A stretch of DNA of 64,000 bases from G958295935 sp965224235 (GTDB lineage: Bacteria > Chloroflexota > Dehalococcoidia > Lucifugimonadales > Lucifugimonadaceae): NCBI GenBank assembly GCA_965224235.1, contig CBDCYP010000002.1, positions 248,001 to 312,000 of the forward strand, in the 5' to 3' direction. Both the position numbers and the translations under genes were made by a program. Under the pieces are notes generated by a model. The model was not told where the DNA came from and made no database searches. It saw nothing but the letters and a program-made list of their open reading frames with translations. Below are positions 54,513-64,000 of this stretch, piece by piece (the first letter of the stretch is position 1; each line of letters begins with the position of its first letter).

Positions 54513-55058
54513 ATGAACTGTCCGTCTTGCGATAACGAAGAGTCGAAAGTAATCGACTCGCGGGAATCGCCGGACGGCATCCGGCGCAGGCGGGAGTGCC
54601 TTCGATGCAGACAGCGTTACACCACATATGAGCGGGTGCACACCGTCCCGCTGATGGTAGCCAAAAGGGACAACCGGCGAGAGCCTTTCTCCGCGGAAAA
54701 GTTGGAGCGGTCATTTCGAATCGCCTGCGCCAAACGCCCATTTGAGATTGGGTCGATTTCGAAGATGGTTAGCGATATCGAAAGGGAGTTGCACCTGCTC
54801 GGCAAGCCGGAAATCGAATCAAGCGTGATAGGTGAAATGGCTATCGAAAGGCTTAAAGAACTCGACAGCGTCGCGTACATCCGCTACGCGTCCGTCTACA
54901 GGGACTTTCAGGACGAAGAGAGTTTCGCCAGGGAAATCGAGTCGCTGGCTGACGATTCCGCGACTGGCGGCCGGCGCAGCCAACTTAGGCTAATACCCGA
55001 CAATGTGCCACGACTTGCCGATCGCGGCGGGAAGCGGCGAAAAATGCCAGCTTCATAA
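54513..55058 (+). CDS. nrdR: Transcriptional repressor NrdR
   Basis: 181 residues from ATG 54513 (the ORF opens at 54453, but homology starts at MNCPSC). Zinc ribbon CPSC...CLRC with DSRESPDGIRRRRECLRCRQ, then an ATP-cone (LMVAKRDNRREPFSAEKLER, VAYIRYASVYRDFQDEESF). Represses ribonucleotide reductase genes when dATP/ATP binds. It precedes nrdJ on the same strand. Its C-terminal tail of about 30 residues is longer than usual. Confidence 0.95.
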   Translation: MNCPSCDNEESKVIDSRESPDGIRRRRECLRCRQRYTTYERVHTVPLMVAKRDNRREPFSAEKLERSFRIACAKRPFEIGSISKMVSDIERELHLLGKPEIESSVIGEMAIERLKELDSVAYIRYASVYRDFQDEESFAREIESLADDSATGGRRSQLRLIPDNVPRLADRGGKRRKMPAS

Positions 55059-55169
55059 CGCCGCCCGGGGGTTCTATGCCGCGTCTGGACCGGAGATCGG
55101 CGGCTCCGGTTTACCCCCACGCGCTCACAATCTTACGAATATCAAAAAGACGTCTGCGGGAACCAATAG

Positions 55170-57650
55170 ATGACAACTGTTCATAACAAGCCAAGGAATG
55201 CCTCCGGCGCGCAAGGCTCCCCGGACGCGACCGCCAAACCGTTCAGTCCAGCCGAGTTAACCGAGAACGCCCGGATCGTGGTCGAGAAACGCTACCTGCG
55301 AAAAGGCAAGACCGGAGAACACGTCGAGGACGCCCAGGGCATGTTTCGCCGCGTTGCGGACGCGCTGGCCGAGCCGGACCACGCGTACGGCGCAGACGAC
55401 GGACAGGTAAAAGAAACGGCGCAGCGGTTCTTCGAGATCATGGCCGCCCTCGAGTACCTGCCGAATTCGCCAACGTTGATGAACGCAGGTACCGAAGCCG
55501 GGACATTGTCCGCGTGCTTCGTATTGCCCCTTGCCGACAGCATGGAGGGCATCATGGGCGCGGCTCACGATGCCGCCATGGTCCAGAAGTTCGGCGGCGG
55601 CACAGGGTTCGCCCTGTCAAAATTGCGCCGTAAGGGCGCCCACATCAAGACCACACACGGCAAGGCGTGCGGCCCCATCGCCGTGCTCAGGCATCTGTCT
55701 TCCGTCTCCACCCTCGTAACACAAGGCGGCAAACGGGACGGCGCAAACATGGCCGTTATGGATGTCCACCACCCTGACATCCTGGAATTCATCGACTGCA
55801 AGCAGGTTGAGGGAGATATCCACAACTTCAATATCTCCGTGGGTGTCAGCGATGAGTTCATGCAAGCCGTCGCCAACGGGACCTCCTATCCCCTGAGGGC
55901 CCCGGTCGATTCCAGCGATCCCGAAAGTGAAATTGAAATGGTGGGCCATCTCGATGCCGGAGTGGTGTTCGCGAAGATAGTTCATGGCGCGTGGCGAAAC
56001 GGCGAGCCCGGCATGATCTTCCTCGATGAGGTCAACAGAAACAGCCCGGTCCGGCACGTTGGGCTAATAACAGCCACCAACCCCTGCGGTGAGCAACCTC
56101 TGTTGCCAAACGAGTCCTGCAACCTTGGCTCAATCGACCTGTCCAAGTTCGTGACCGGTGACTACGCCACCGGCGTTCTGCCGGACGAAGAATCCGCGGA
56201 CAACAGCGACGCACCACAGATCGACTGGGCGAGGATCGGCCGAACTGTCCGGACGACTGTACACATGCTCGACAACGTGATCGACGCCAACCAATACGCC
56301 GTCGATCCTATTCGCGTTATGACTTTCCACACCCGCAAGATCGGCCTGGGCGTAATGGGATTCGCCGACATGCTGATTCAGCTCGGCGTTCCCTACGACT
56401 CAGAAAAGGGCATCGATATCGGTCGCAAGATGATGCGGTTCATCATGGAACAAGCCGACGAAGCCTCGGCAGATCTGGCAAAGATACGGGGACCGTACCC
56501 CGCCTGGCACGACGGAGAGCCAAAAATGCGCGGCGAGACGCCCATGCGCAACGCTTGCCGATTGACGGTCGCTCCGACCGGCACCATATCCATGATCGCC
56601 GGCTGCTCAAGCGGTATCGAGCCGATATTCTCGCTGGCGTTTCGCAAACACAACATCCTGGAAGGCCAAACGCTCTACTACGTGGACCGCAACTTCGAAC
56701 GCGTCGCCCGTGAACGCGGCTTCTACAGCGAAGAGTTGATGGGGTACTTGTCTGACGGGGGATCGTTGTTGGAGCGCAGAGACGTGCCCGACGACGTAAA
56801 ACGGCTGTTCCACGTATCCGCTGACATCTCCCCCGAAAACCACGTGCTGATGCAGGCAGCTTTTCAGGCAAGCACCGACGCTGGTATATCCAAGACCATC
56901 AACTTCCCCAGTTCGGCCACCATCGAGGATGTGGAAAACGCCTACATGCTCGCCTGGAGGGAAGGCTGCAAGGGAATCACGGTCTATAGAGCCGGCTCAC
57001 GCGAAAAAGAGGTGCTGACCACCGGCCATGATGATTCGAAATCCACCGATGCGGCCGACGCAGCGCCAACGGCTATACCGCAGTACGTGACCGAACGGGA
57101 GCGGCCCGCAAAACTGTCCGGCACAACACGCAGGGTACGTACGGGGCGCGGTAACGTCTACGTGACCGTCAATATGAGCAACGACTCCCGGCCCTTCGAG
57201 GTGTTCGCCGTTCACGGCAAGGCTGGCGGCAACGACTCCGCGATGGCCGAAGCAGTGTCGCGGATGGTGTCTTTGTCCCTCCGCAGTGGCGTGGACCCGA
57301 AGGACGTGGTAACACAACTGCGCGGCATCACCGACATGCCGGCTTGGGACCAGGGCCAGCTGATACGTTCCGTTCCTGACGCTATCGCGCTCGTGCTCGA
57401 TGAGGTCATCGCCGAATCGGAGGCCCTACGGACGCTTCAGCCGGACGATGCCGGACAATTGACGATGCTCGAACAGCCCACTGCCAAGGAACTCGGCATG
57501 CCGTCGGCGCAGTCGGTTGCCGTAATGTCCCCTCCCACAACGGACATGGCCGCGATGCTAAACGTCGGGTTGTGCCCCGACTGCCAGTCGACGCTGGCCC
57601 ACGAAGAGGGCTGCGTCAAGTGCCACGCCTGCGGCTTCAGCAAATGCTGA
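55170..57650 (+). CDS. nrdJ: Adenosylcobalamin-dependent (class II) ribonucleotide reductase
   Basis: 826 residues. Makes deoxynucleotides with B12 instead of oxygen chemistry. LPNSPTLMNAGTEAGTLSAC near the start with the redox Cys, GGGTGFALSKLRRKGAHI, TNPCGEQPLLPNESCNLGSI with the radical-site Cys and Glu, RLTVAPTGTISMIAGCSSGI, and a C-terminal zinc ribbon CPDCQSTLAHEEGCVKCHAC ending KC. Its last 187 bp plus the start of the following methyltransferase are duplicated at 62631-62901. Confidence 0.97.
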   Translation: MTTVHNKPRNASGAQGSPDATAKPFSPAELTENARIVVEKRYLRKGKTGEHVEDAQGMFRRVADALAEPDHAYGADDGQVKETAQRFFEIMAALEYLPNSPTLMNAGTEAGTLSACFVLPLADSMEGIMGAAHDAAMVQKFGGGTGFALSKLRRKGAHIKTTHGKACGPIAVLRHLSSVSTLVTQGGKRDGANMAVMDVHHPDILEFIDCKQVEGDIHNFNISVGVSDEFMQAVANGTSYPLRAPVDSSDPESEIEMVGHLDAGVVFAKIVHGAWRNGEPGMIFLDEVNRNSPVRHVGLITATNPCGEQPLLPNESCNLGSIDLSKFVTGDYATGVLPDEESADNSDAPQIDWARIGRTVRTTVHMLDNVIDANQYAVDPIRVMTFHTRKIGLGVMGFADMLIQLGVPYDSEKGIDIGRKMMRFIMEQADEASADLAKIRGPYPAWHDGEPKMRGETPMRNACRLTVAPTGTISMIAGCSSGIEPIFSLAFRKHNILEGQTLYYVDRNFERVARERGFYSEELMGYLSDGGSLLERRDVPDDVKRLFHVSADISPENHVLMQAAFQASTDAGISKTINFPSSATIEDVENAYMLAWREGCKGITVYRAGSREKEVLTTGHDDSKSTDAADAAPTAIPQYVTERERPAKLSGTTRRVRTGRGNVYVTVNMSNDSRPFEVFAVHGKAGGNDSAMAEAVSRMVSLSLRSGVDPKDVVTQLRGITDMPAWDQGQLIRSVPDAIALVLDEVIAESEALRTLQPDDAGQLTMLEQPTAKELGMPSAQSVAVMSPPTTDMAAMLNVGLCPDCQSTLAHEEGCVKCHACGFSKC

Positions 57651-57734
57651 GGCCGACGTGGGCAGCAAGATGAAGGACCGGTCCCTTTACTACGGCGACT
57701 GCCTCGATTGGATGAGGGAATGGCCGTCCGAATC
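57464..57734. repeat. Direct repeat copy A (nrdJ tail + methyltransferase start)
   Basis: 271 bp that recur without indels and with about three substitutions at 62631-62901: nrdJ codons from MLEQPTAKEL to the stop, the spacer and the first codons of the downstream methyltransferase (MKDRSLYYGDCLDWMREW). Confidence 0.9.
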
Positions 57735-57892
57735 ATTGGACTCATATTCCGGCTGAATCTGCCAACCCCCCGATGCAAGCCGAATCAGCAGGCCCCGCAA
57801 GCCTGACAACCACCCATAGTACAGATCCTCTACATTCCGTATAGTGGAAGTTGTTAATGATCACCCTTCACACACGACTCAAGGCGCATGCC
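57651..57892 (+). pseudogene. Truncated methyltransferase 5' fragment and junction of the island
   Basis: ATG 57670 starts a copy of the methyltransferase found at 62837 but diverges after EWPSES at 57734 and ends in TGA at 57754. The sequence from 57735 on (to 57892) is non-coding island DNA with no recognised signal except the A/T-rich stretch 57830-57870, which may be a promoter. Confidence 0.7.
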
Positions 57893-59209
57893 ATGACGTA
57901 TCGACTTTTCGAGGATTCCGAGCCTACATACTATGGCCCGACGGAGTAGTCTGAGAGTCATTTCGAGTACCTTAATCGATCCGCACACACTTGGGCCTGG
58001 ACCGTCAGGAACACCTTTGAATCCTGGTACGCCAGGTTCCCCGAGGAAAAGAAGCCTGACTTACGCAGCAGATTCCACTCCGGCAACGAACAGTTGCTGG
58101 GAGCATCACTCGAGATAGTGACTCATGCAATCCTGGAATCCATCGCTACCGATGTGCAGGTCGAGCCTGATCTGGCAAGCGGAAATCCAGACTTCCAGGC
58201 CATCTGTCAAGGAACAACATTTGCAGTGGAATGCACCGTGGCGCAAAAGTCAGATGCCGACGTAAGAGGTACGCGGAGGGGAAACAGCGTCAAGGACCTA
58301 ATCAATTCATTTGATTCCGGTAGCTTCTATCTGCATTTCCACCTTTTCGAATGTTCTCAGAAGCAATTGCCTACCCGTAGACTGCGCCGGGAACTTGAAA
58401 AATGGCTAGCTTCCTTCGATTCCCACAGGGAGAGGCAACGGATAGCCCGAGGTGGCTCACTGCGCACCTTATCGTGGTGTGAGCAAGGTTGGTCCATCGA
58501 ATTTAAAGCTATTCCGGCCGAAACGCGCCTTGACCATCGCTCAATCGGAATAGAATTCGAGGGACCGGACGATGCTTCCGAGAACTACACGAAACTGGGT
58601 CGGGCACTGACAAAGAAGGCCGACGCCTACCGGTCGATTGAGTTGCCGTACCTCGTCGTCGCAGGTTCAGCGGCCGACATTCGGGGGGACGACGAGGAAT
58701 TTTTTGAGGCTTTGTTCGGACCCAAGTACTACAAGATTGACCCCGAACGATGCGCGGTTGTCTCTGAAGACCGGCGTTGGAACGGCCTCTGGGGGTCTCC
58801 ACGCAGGCAGCGAAACCGCCACGTCTCAGCCGTACTTCACAGATCTTGGAGATATCCGTGGGAATTCTGCACACGATCGATCGTTATAACGTGTCCGTCC
58901 GATGTTCATTTCGAAACGGAGGAAGACGCGTATGCGGCGGACGACATAGAGTATTCTGAGCGGTGCGAATGGCAGATCATTCACAACCCGTGGGCAGTTC
59001 CGCTGCCTCGCGGCCTGTTTCCTTTCGCCGAGGAATTCTACGTTGATTCCGGTGAGCTGGTTAGCGCCAAGCCAAAACTAACTCTGAATCAAATTCTTGG
59101 ATTGCCCGATCCCTGGCTTGGCGATGTCTTGCAATCGGGAAAAAAACGCGTGGCTTGCGTCGCGGCCATGACGCTGCGAGATCAGGATGCCGACAAGCAA
59201 CCCGAATAG
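57893..59209 (+). CDS. Possible PD-(D/E)xK-like protein, in-frame TAG near the start
   Basis: From ATG 57893 (AAGG upstream) the frame reads MTYRLFEDSEPTYYGPTE, then TAG at 57947-57949 (codon 19), then continues without a stop: SESHFEYLNRSAHTWAWTV, WYARFPEEKKPDLRSRFHSG, and so on to 59209, 438 codons in all. Translation after the TAG can start only at TTG 58094 (371 residues). NPDFQAICQGTTFAVECTVA resembles a PD...ExK nuclease strand pair, but the Lys is replaced by Thr. Overlaps the type IIG gene by 23 nt, so it is probably a partner. Either a nonsense mutation, an alternative start or recoding. Confidence 0.6.
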
Positions 59210-62200
59210 TCCGGTTCCGGCCGATTTTACTGAGTTGGTTCTGGGCTACGCGGGCGCGGTCGCCAGTAACTTCAAGCTGCCGGTAGACGCGCAACCGGAA
59301 GACCAACTTAAGGCCCCTACCGGCGACCTTGTGCGCGGTGTCGGCCGGCTGGCTGGACTTGACGTGAGTTGGCGAACGGAGGTGCGCGCAGACGATATTC
59401 ACGGCCGCCCTGACATCGGTGTCACCGTCAACCAGCTGCTCGTTGGCCACATCGAACTCAAGCGGCCGGGGCTGGGCGCACGCCCCGAAAGGTTCACAGG
59501 CACAAACCGGACCCAGTGGAGACGATTCCAGGCCCTTCCAAACCTCATCTATACGGACGGGTCCGAGTGGAGTCTGTACCGCTCCGGTGAACTGGCCGCC
59601 TCGCGCGTTCGAATCGCTGATGACATAAGCGAGGGTGGTGCCACGGCAGTGGATATTGGCGCGGCGCAGTGGCTCCATAACATGCTCCGCAGTTTCCTGC
59701 ACTGGGAACCGGTTGTTCCCGGTGCCGCGCAGGGTCTCGCTGATTTCCTGGCCCCCTTGGCTCGAATCCTCCGGGACGAGGTTGAAAAGGCGATACGGCG
59801 CGCTGATAGCCCGCTGAAGGATCTCGAGAATGAGTGGCGAGGGCTGCTGTTTCCAGAAGGGGATGAGGCACAGTTCGCAGATGCCTACGCGCAGACCCTG
59901 ACCTACGCCCTCCTTTTGGCGCGGTTCGAAGGGGCCGAGAATCTGCGTCCGGCGTCTGCGTCCGAAGCCCTTCAGGAAGACCACGCGCTACTCGCAGAGA
60001 CCTTGAGCTTGCTTGAAGTGCCGTCTGTCCGCGAAGAACTCCAAATGCCGATTCAGCTATTGGAGAGAGCCATCGGTGCCGTAGACACGGTTGGGATTCA
60101 GCGAGGAGGAGACCCATGGCTGTACTTTTACGAGGACTTTTTGGGGGCCTATGATCCAAAGCTGCGAAAAAACCGGGGCGTCTATTTCACACCTGTAGAG
60201 GTAGTTCGCGCCCAGGTGAAACTGACTGGCGAGTTGCTGCGGACGCGCTTTGGTAAGCCACTGGCGTATGCCGATGACGACGTCGTGGTCCTTGATCCCG
60301 CTGTTGGCACAGGCACCTATCCTCTCGCGGTGTTGGACTATGCCGCCGATGCCGTGAGGCGCCGGCTTGGCCCTGGAGCAGTAACAGCAAAAGTGCGTGA
60401 CCTAGCGGACCGGTTGCATGCTTTCGAACTGCTAGTTGGACCCTACTCGGTCGCACACCTGCGCGTCTCACAGCGGCTGCGCGATGCCGGGGTAACAGGG
60501 CGGCCAGCCAAAGTCTATCTGACTGACACGTTGGAGTCCCCGAACCGGTTGCCGGAATTCGCAGCAAGCATTTTGCAGGAGAGCATCAGCAAAGAGCGCA
60601 GAAGAGCGCAGGAGGTCAAGTTGAACACGCGGGTGTTCATTTGTCTCGGTAACCCCCCTTACGACCGCGAAACACGCGAACCCGGTGAAGAAGCCGGTAA
60701 ACGCAAAGGTGGCTGGGTGCGCTACGGAGAGGGAGGGCCGAATGACGAGCCGCCGATCATCGAGGATTTTCTCGCTCCGGTGCGGCAAGCGGGCGGCGGT
60801 GTCCATTTGAAGAGCCTATACAACGACTACGTCTACTTCTGGCGATGGGCGCTATGGAAAGTCTTCGACTCCACCGGGGATGCAGGTATCGTTACCTTCA
60901 TCACAGCCTCTTCTTACCTGAGGGGCCCCGGATTCGCAGGTATGCGCCGCAAGATGCGAGAGGTGTTTGACGAACTCTGGATCATCGATCTGGAAGGCGA
61001 CAGCCTTAGCGCAAGGAAGACCGAAAACGTCTTTGCCATTCGCACTCCGGTCGCCATCGCCATTGGTGTTCGGTCAGGCGGGCCTCAACCTGAGCGGGCA
61101 GCAAGAGTCTTAAAGGTCAGGCTCACCGGCACAGAGTCTGAGAAGCTCGCGCTACTGGAATCGGCGAATGCGTTCACAGATCTCGACTGGCAAGAGTGTT
61201 CATCCGGCTGGGACGCACCGTTCTATCCCGCGGTCAACGGCGGGTACTCCACGCTGCCAAAGGTCACCGCTATATTTCCGTGGCAGCATTCGGGTTCACA
61301 GCTTACAAGGACGTGGCCTATTGGCGAGACCAGGAAAGTCCTGGCCGAACGCTGGCGCGACCTTCTTGAACGCTCACCCAATGGGCGACGCAGTGCGTTC
61401 AAGGAGACCCGCGATCGCAAGGTCGACGGCCGCTACCTTCCTTTGAAAGGTGGAGAAAGAGCTGACGCACCGGTCGCTACGATCGATTCGTCCTCTCCCA
61501 TACCGCCCGTCACCAGGTACGCATATCGCTCGTTCGACCGACAATTTGTGATCGCCGATTCGCGGGTTGGTGATTTCATGCGCCCCGAACTGTGGCGAGC
61601 CCATGGGCAGAAGCAGGTCTACATGACCGGCCTACTCACAGAGGTGCTTGGCGCGGGACCCGCCGCTATGGCGACGCACGCGATCCCGGACTATCATCAT
61701 TTTCGCGGTTCGTTTGGTGGAAAACACGTCATCCCGTTGTGGCGCGACGCCGAGGCTATGGAACCTAACGTCACACACGGTCTACTTGAAAAGCTAGGCC
61801 GCGAGTTCGGGAAGCTGGTGGTGCCGGAGGACCTTTTCGCATACGCATACGGCGTGCTGGCCCAGCCTGCGTACGTTGAGCGCTTTTGGGACGAACTTGA
61901 ACTGCCGCCGCCCCGCCTGCCTATCACAAAGGATGCGGAGTTATTTCAGCGTATGACCGCTCACGGAACGCGGCTCCTGTACCTACACACATTCGGAGAG
62001 CGGTTCGGCGGCGCGAGCGGCCACGGTTCGATGCCCCAAGGCGAAGCCCGTTGCGCCAAAGCCGTCTCACTGGACCGGTATCCGGAAGGCTGGTTGTACG
62101 ACCCGAAGGCCAAAGTCTTGCGAGTGGGCGATGGAGAATTCTCGCCTATCGCGCCAGAGATATGGAACTACTCCGTATCCGGCCTGCGGATCGTCAAGTC

Positions 62201-62477
62201 GTGGCTTGACTACCGCAAGCTCAACCGGGCGGGCAGGAAATCGTCTCCTCTCGACGACATCCGGCCCGAGCGATGGGATTTCACCGAGGATTTGATCGAA
62301 CTGCTCTGGACGCTGGAGCATACGCTCGCGTTACAACCTAAAGGCGCGGAGTTGCTTGACCTTGTTTTGCAGTCCAACCTGTTTACTTCACACCAATTGC
62401 CAAACCCAACTGACGCGGAACGCCAGCCGCCAAAAATGTGTCTTTCGAATGGTGACCAATTCTTACTTGACGAATAG
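59187..62477 (+). CDS. Type IIG/ISP-like restriction enzyme: nuclease-methyltransferase fusion
   Basis: 1096 residues. N-terminal PD-(D/E)xK-like nuclease with GRPDIGVTVNQ near residue 72 and GHIELKRPG near 88; helical linker; gamma-class adenine methyltransferase with NRGVYFTPVEVVRAQV, SAM motif VLDPAVGTGTYPLAV near 370 and the catalytic LGNPPYDRETRE near 488; C-terminal target-recognition region. A single polypeptide that both methylates and cuts. It starts inside the previous gene (23-nt overlap), implying coupling. It lies between the two copies of the nrdJ-tail repeat. Confidence 0.9.
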   Translation: MPTSNPNSPVPADFTELVLGYAGAVASNFKLPVDAQPEDQLKAPTGDLVRGVGRLAGLDVSWRTEVRADDIHGRPDIGVTVNQLLVGHIELKRPGLGARPERFTGTNRTQWRRFQALPNLIYTDGSEWSLYRSGELAASRVRIADDISEGGATAVDIGAAQWLHNMLRSFLHWEPVVPGAAQGLADFLAPLARILRDEVEKAIRRADSPLKDLENEWRGLLFPEGDEAQFADAYAQTLTYALLLARFEGAENLRPASASEALQEDHALLAETLSLLEVPSVREELQMPIQLLERAIGAVDTVGIQRGGDPWLYFYEDFLGAYDPKLRKNRGVYFTPVEVVRAQVKLTGELLRTRFGKPLAYADDDVVVLDPAVGTGTYPLAVLDYAADAVRRRLGPGAVTAKVRDLADRLHAFELLVGPYSVAHLRVSQRLRDAGVTGRPAKVYLTDTLESPNRLPEFAASILQESISKERRRAQEVKLNTRVFICLGNPPYDRETREPGEEAGKRKGGWVRYGEGGPNDEPPIIEDFLAPVRQAGGGVHLKSLYNDYVYFWRWALWKVFDSTGDAGIVTFITASSYLRGPGFAGMRRKMREVFDELWIIDLEGDSLSARKTENVFAIRTPVAIAIGVRSGGPQPERAARVLKVRLTGTESEKLALLESANAFTDLDWQECSSGWDAPFYPAVNGGYSTLPKVTAIFPWQHSGSQLTRTWPIGETRKVLAERWRDLLERSPNGRRSAFKETRDRKVDGRYLPLKGGERADAPVATIDSSSPIPPVTRYAYRSFDRQFVIADSRVGDFMRPELWRAHGQKQVYMTGLLTEVLGAGPAAMATHAIPDYHHFRGSFGGKHVIPLWRDAEAMEPNVTHGLLEKLGREFGKLVVPEDLFAYAYGVLAQPAYVERFWDELELPPPRLPITKDAELFQRMTAHGTRLLYLHTFGERFGGASGHGSMPQGEARCAKAVSLDRYPEGWLYDPKAKVLRVGDGEFSPIAPEIWNYSVSGLRIVKSWLDYRKLNRAGRKSSPLDDIRPERWDFTEDLIELLWTLEHTLALQPKGAELLDLVLQSNLFTSHQLPNPTDAERQPPKMCLSNGDQFLLDE

Positions 62478-62487
62478 TCCATTGCGG

Positions 62488-62630
62488 CACGCCCGCCCAA
62501 GTGTTCGGTTTCGCCGATACCTGGAAATGGGACGAAGCGGTGCCGATCATGTGTTCGGTTTCAAAAATGCCGTCTCTCACCCACTCCATCGGGTGACATC
62601 GGCATTCGGGGCGTTACTCGACCGATCGGG
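62488..62630. repeat. Displaced internal fragment of the methyltransferase
   Basis: 143 bp resembling 62978-63120 (methyltransferase codons about 48-95): both hold GGTTTCGCCGATACCTGGAA and GGGACGAAGCGG, then GCCGTCTCTCA and GGGTGACATCGG. Several substitutions and small indels. It runs straight into repeat copy B at GATG, a four-base microhomology shared by both parents. Confidence 0.8.
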
Positions 62631-62901
62631 GATGCTCGAACAGCCCACTGCCAGGGAACTCGGCATGCCGTCGGCGCAGTCGGTTGCCGTAATGTCCCCT
62701 CCCACAACGGACATGGCCGCGATGCTAAACGTCGGGTTGTGCCCCGACTGCCAGTCGACGCTGGCCCACGAAGAGGGCTGCGTCAAGTGCCACGCCTGCG
62801 GCTTCAGCAAATGCTGAGGCCGCCGCGGGCAGCAAGATGAAGGACCGGTCCCTTTACTACGGCGACTGCCTCGATTGGATGAGGGAATGGCCGTCCGAAT
62901 C
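62631..62901. repeat. Direct repeat copy B (nrdJ tail + methyltransferase start)
   Basis: Second copy of the 271-bp block. The nrdJ part (to the stop at 62817) is an orphan zinc-ribbon tail; the methyltransferase part is joined to the full gene. Confidence 0.9.
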
Positions 62902-64000
62902 GGTCGACCTGATCTACCTCGACCCGCCGTTCAACAGCAACACCGACTACAACATACTTTTCGGACGCGGCAACGGCACACCCGCCCAAGTACGCGGTTT
63001 CGCCGATACCTGGAAATGGGACGAAGCGGCTGCCGACCGCGTCTTCCGTTTTAAGAACGCCGTCTCTCATCCCCTCCACAGGGTGACATCGGGGTTCGAG
63101 GCGATACTCGGCCAGTCGGGGATGTTCGCCTATCTGACATACATGGGGGAGCGGCTGGTCGAGATGCGGCGGCTGCTCAAACCTACGGGCAGCATCTACC
63201 TGCACTGTGACGACACCGCCTCCCACTACCTTAAACTGCTTTTGGACTCGGTGTTTGACCCAAAGAATTTCCGCAACGACGTCGCCTGGAGGCGCTCCGT
63301 TTCTCACAATGACCCGCGGCGGTTTGGCCGGATCCTCGACCACATCCTCCTATATGGGAAGACCGACCGTCCATATTGGGCAGGCAGTGAGATCAACACG
63401 CCCAAGACCGCGGAGCAACTGCGGAAGGCATACCCATCGGAAGACGAACGCGGACGATACCGGAGCGACAACCTCACAGGGCCGTTGCACTCCACGTCGG
63501 CGGGCAGACCAAGTACCACGCCGTGGAGGAAGTACAACGTCTTCGCCATGAACCGGTGCTGGTCAGTACCGAAAACCGGTAAATACGCTGAGTTCATCGA
63601 GCGGGAGTTCATTCCCGGATACCGCAGCATCGAAGGCATTCACGAACGGCTGGACGCGTTGGACGAAGCCGGACTCATATACCACCCTGTCGCCGGGAAG
63701 TGGCCCGGGCTGAAGCGATATGCCTCAGGCGAGGAAGGCAACCCGCCTCAGAACCTCATCATGGAGCCCACGGGGTTCACAAACTTCAGCGCCCAAAAAG
63801 GCGAACACCTGGGATTCCCCACGCAGAAACCGCTCGGCTTGCTCAAAACACTGATTCCCGCCGCGTGTCCACCGAATGGCCTCGTGCTCGACCCCTTTTG
63901 CGGTTGTGGCACAACCGTCATCGCCGCGCACGACCTCCGGAGACGATGGATAGGCATTGACATATCGGCTACAGCCATAGACATCGTCCAGCAGCGGCGT
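62837..64000 (+). CDS. Site-specific DNA methyltransferase, beta class, 3' truncated by window edge
   Basis: 388 codons, open to the right edge. Catalytic motif LIYLDPPFNSNTDYN (from about residue 26), a central recognition region, and SAM motif VLDPFCGCGTTVIAAHDL near residue 352; beta-class motif order. AGCAAG precedes ATG 62837. It originally followed nrdJ directly; the island at 57.7-62.5 kb separates it from the intact nrdJ. A partner restriction gene, if any, lies beyond the window. Confidence 0.88.
   Translation, partial: MKDRSLYYGDCLDWMREWPSESVDLIYLDPPFNSNTDYNILFGRGNGTPAQVRGFADTWKWDEAAADRVFRFKNAVSHPLHRVTSGFEAILGQSGMFAYLTYMGERLVEMRRLLKPTGSIYLHCDDTASHYLKLLLDSVFDPKNFRNDVAWRRSVSHNDPRRFGRILDHILLYGKTDRPYWAGSEINTPKTAEQLRKAYPSEDERGRYRSDNLTGPLHSTSAGRPSTTPWRKYNVFAMNRCWSVPKTGKYAEFIEREFIPGYRSIEGIHERLDALDEAGLIYHPVAGKWPGLKRYASGEEGNPPQNLIMEPTGFTNFSAQKGEHLGFPTQKPLGLLKTLIPAACPPNGLVLDPFCGCGTTVIAAHDLRRRWIGIDISATAIDIVQQRR

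Noticed and set aside
55059..55169. Cobalamin riboswitch before nrdJ.
   Set aside because: The 111-bp gap is too short and no B12-box was seen; only a small hairpin (ACCGGA/TCCGGT) is present.

Overview
The window is GC-rich bacterial DNA, consistent with a Chloroflexota genome, possibly of the Dehalococcoidia/SAR202 type. That placement is inference. It rests on the gene mix: B12-dependent ribonucleotide reductase with NrdR, PdxS/PdxT, the ATPase that ends in an R3H-type tail, CcmF/CcmH, and several sugar-acid enzymes (enolase superfamily, HpcH/HpaI aldolases, KDPG aldolase, KDG kinase). No rRNA or tRNA gene was recognised.

Layout. 1-0.56 kb: end of an O-methyltransferase. 0.7-11.7 kb: a seven-gene same-strand defence-type cluster (type III-like restriction helicase-nuclease, NYN-domain protein, beta-class DNA methyltransferase, TIGR04255 protein, two unrecognised proteins, RelE-like/UvrD helicase fusion). 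11.8-18.9 kb: metabolic genes (SDR, TIM-barrel isomerase, SRPBCC, methyltransferase, MgtE, acyl-CoA ligase) ending in a peroxiredoxin whose catalytic Cys codon is TGA, read here as selenocysteine. 19-25 kb: sugar-acid catabolism, interrupted by an orphan HsdR-N-like nuclease gene. 25-26.6 kb: di-haem cytochrome lipoprotein. 26.7-29.7 kb: a decayed BglII-type restriction-modification pair, a tandem REP-like array and an internally deleted transposase. 29.8-32.5 kb: ccmH-ccmF. 32.5-33.3 kb: Panacea-type toxin-antitoxin pair. 33.5-39.7 kb: two insertion sequences, a REP-associated transposase (RAYT), rph and a SLOG gene. 39.7-50.8 kb: housekeeping (eno, gap, pdxST, R3H-type ATPase, tmk, ppk2) plus a GarL/GarR-like pair. 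50.8-57.7 kb: NUDIX, a dead hydrolase, MFS, nrdR and nrdJ. 57.7-64 kb: a type IIG restriction enzyme module lying inside a tandem duplication of the nrdJ tail and the start of a second DNA methyltransferase, which runs off the right edge.

The most unusual signals are: (1) the probable selenocysteine peroxiredoxin with a hairpin of SECIS geometry; (2) the seven-gene defence-like operon; (3) two genes (ccmF and the R3H-type ATPase) whose conserved N-termini can only begin at an AUA codon, each 7 nt after a strong Shine-Dalgarno sequence; (4) the island-in-duplication at the 3' end of nrdJ. The region also holds much decay: nonsense codons, frameshifts, IS elements and palindromic repeats.
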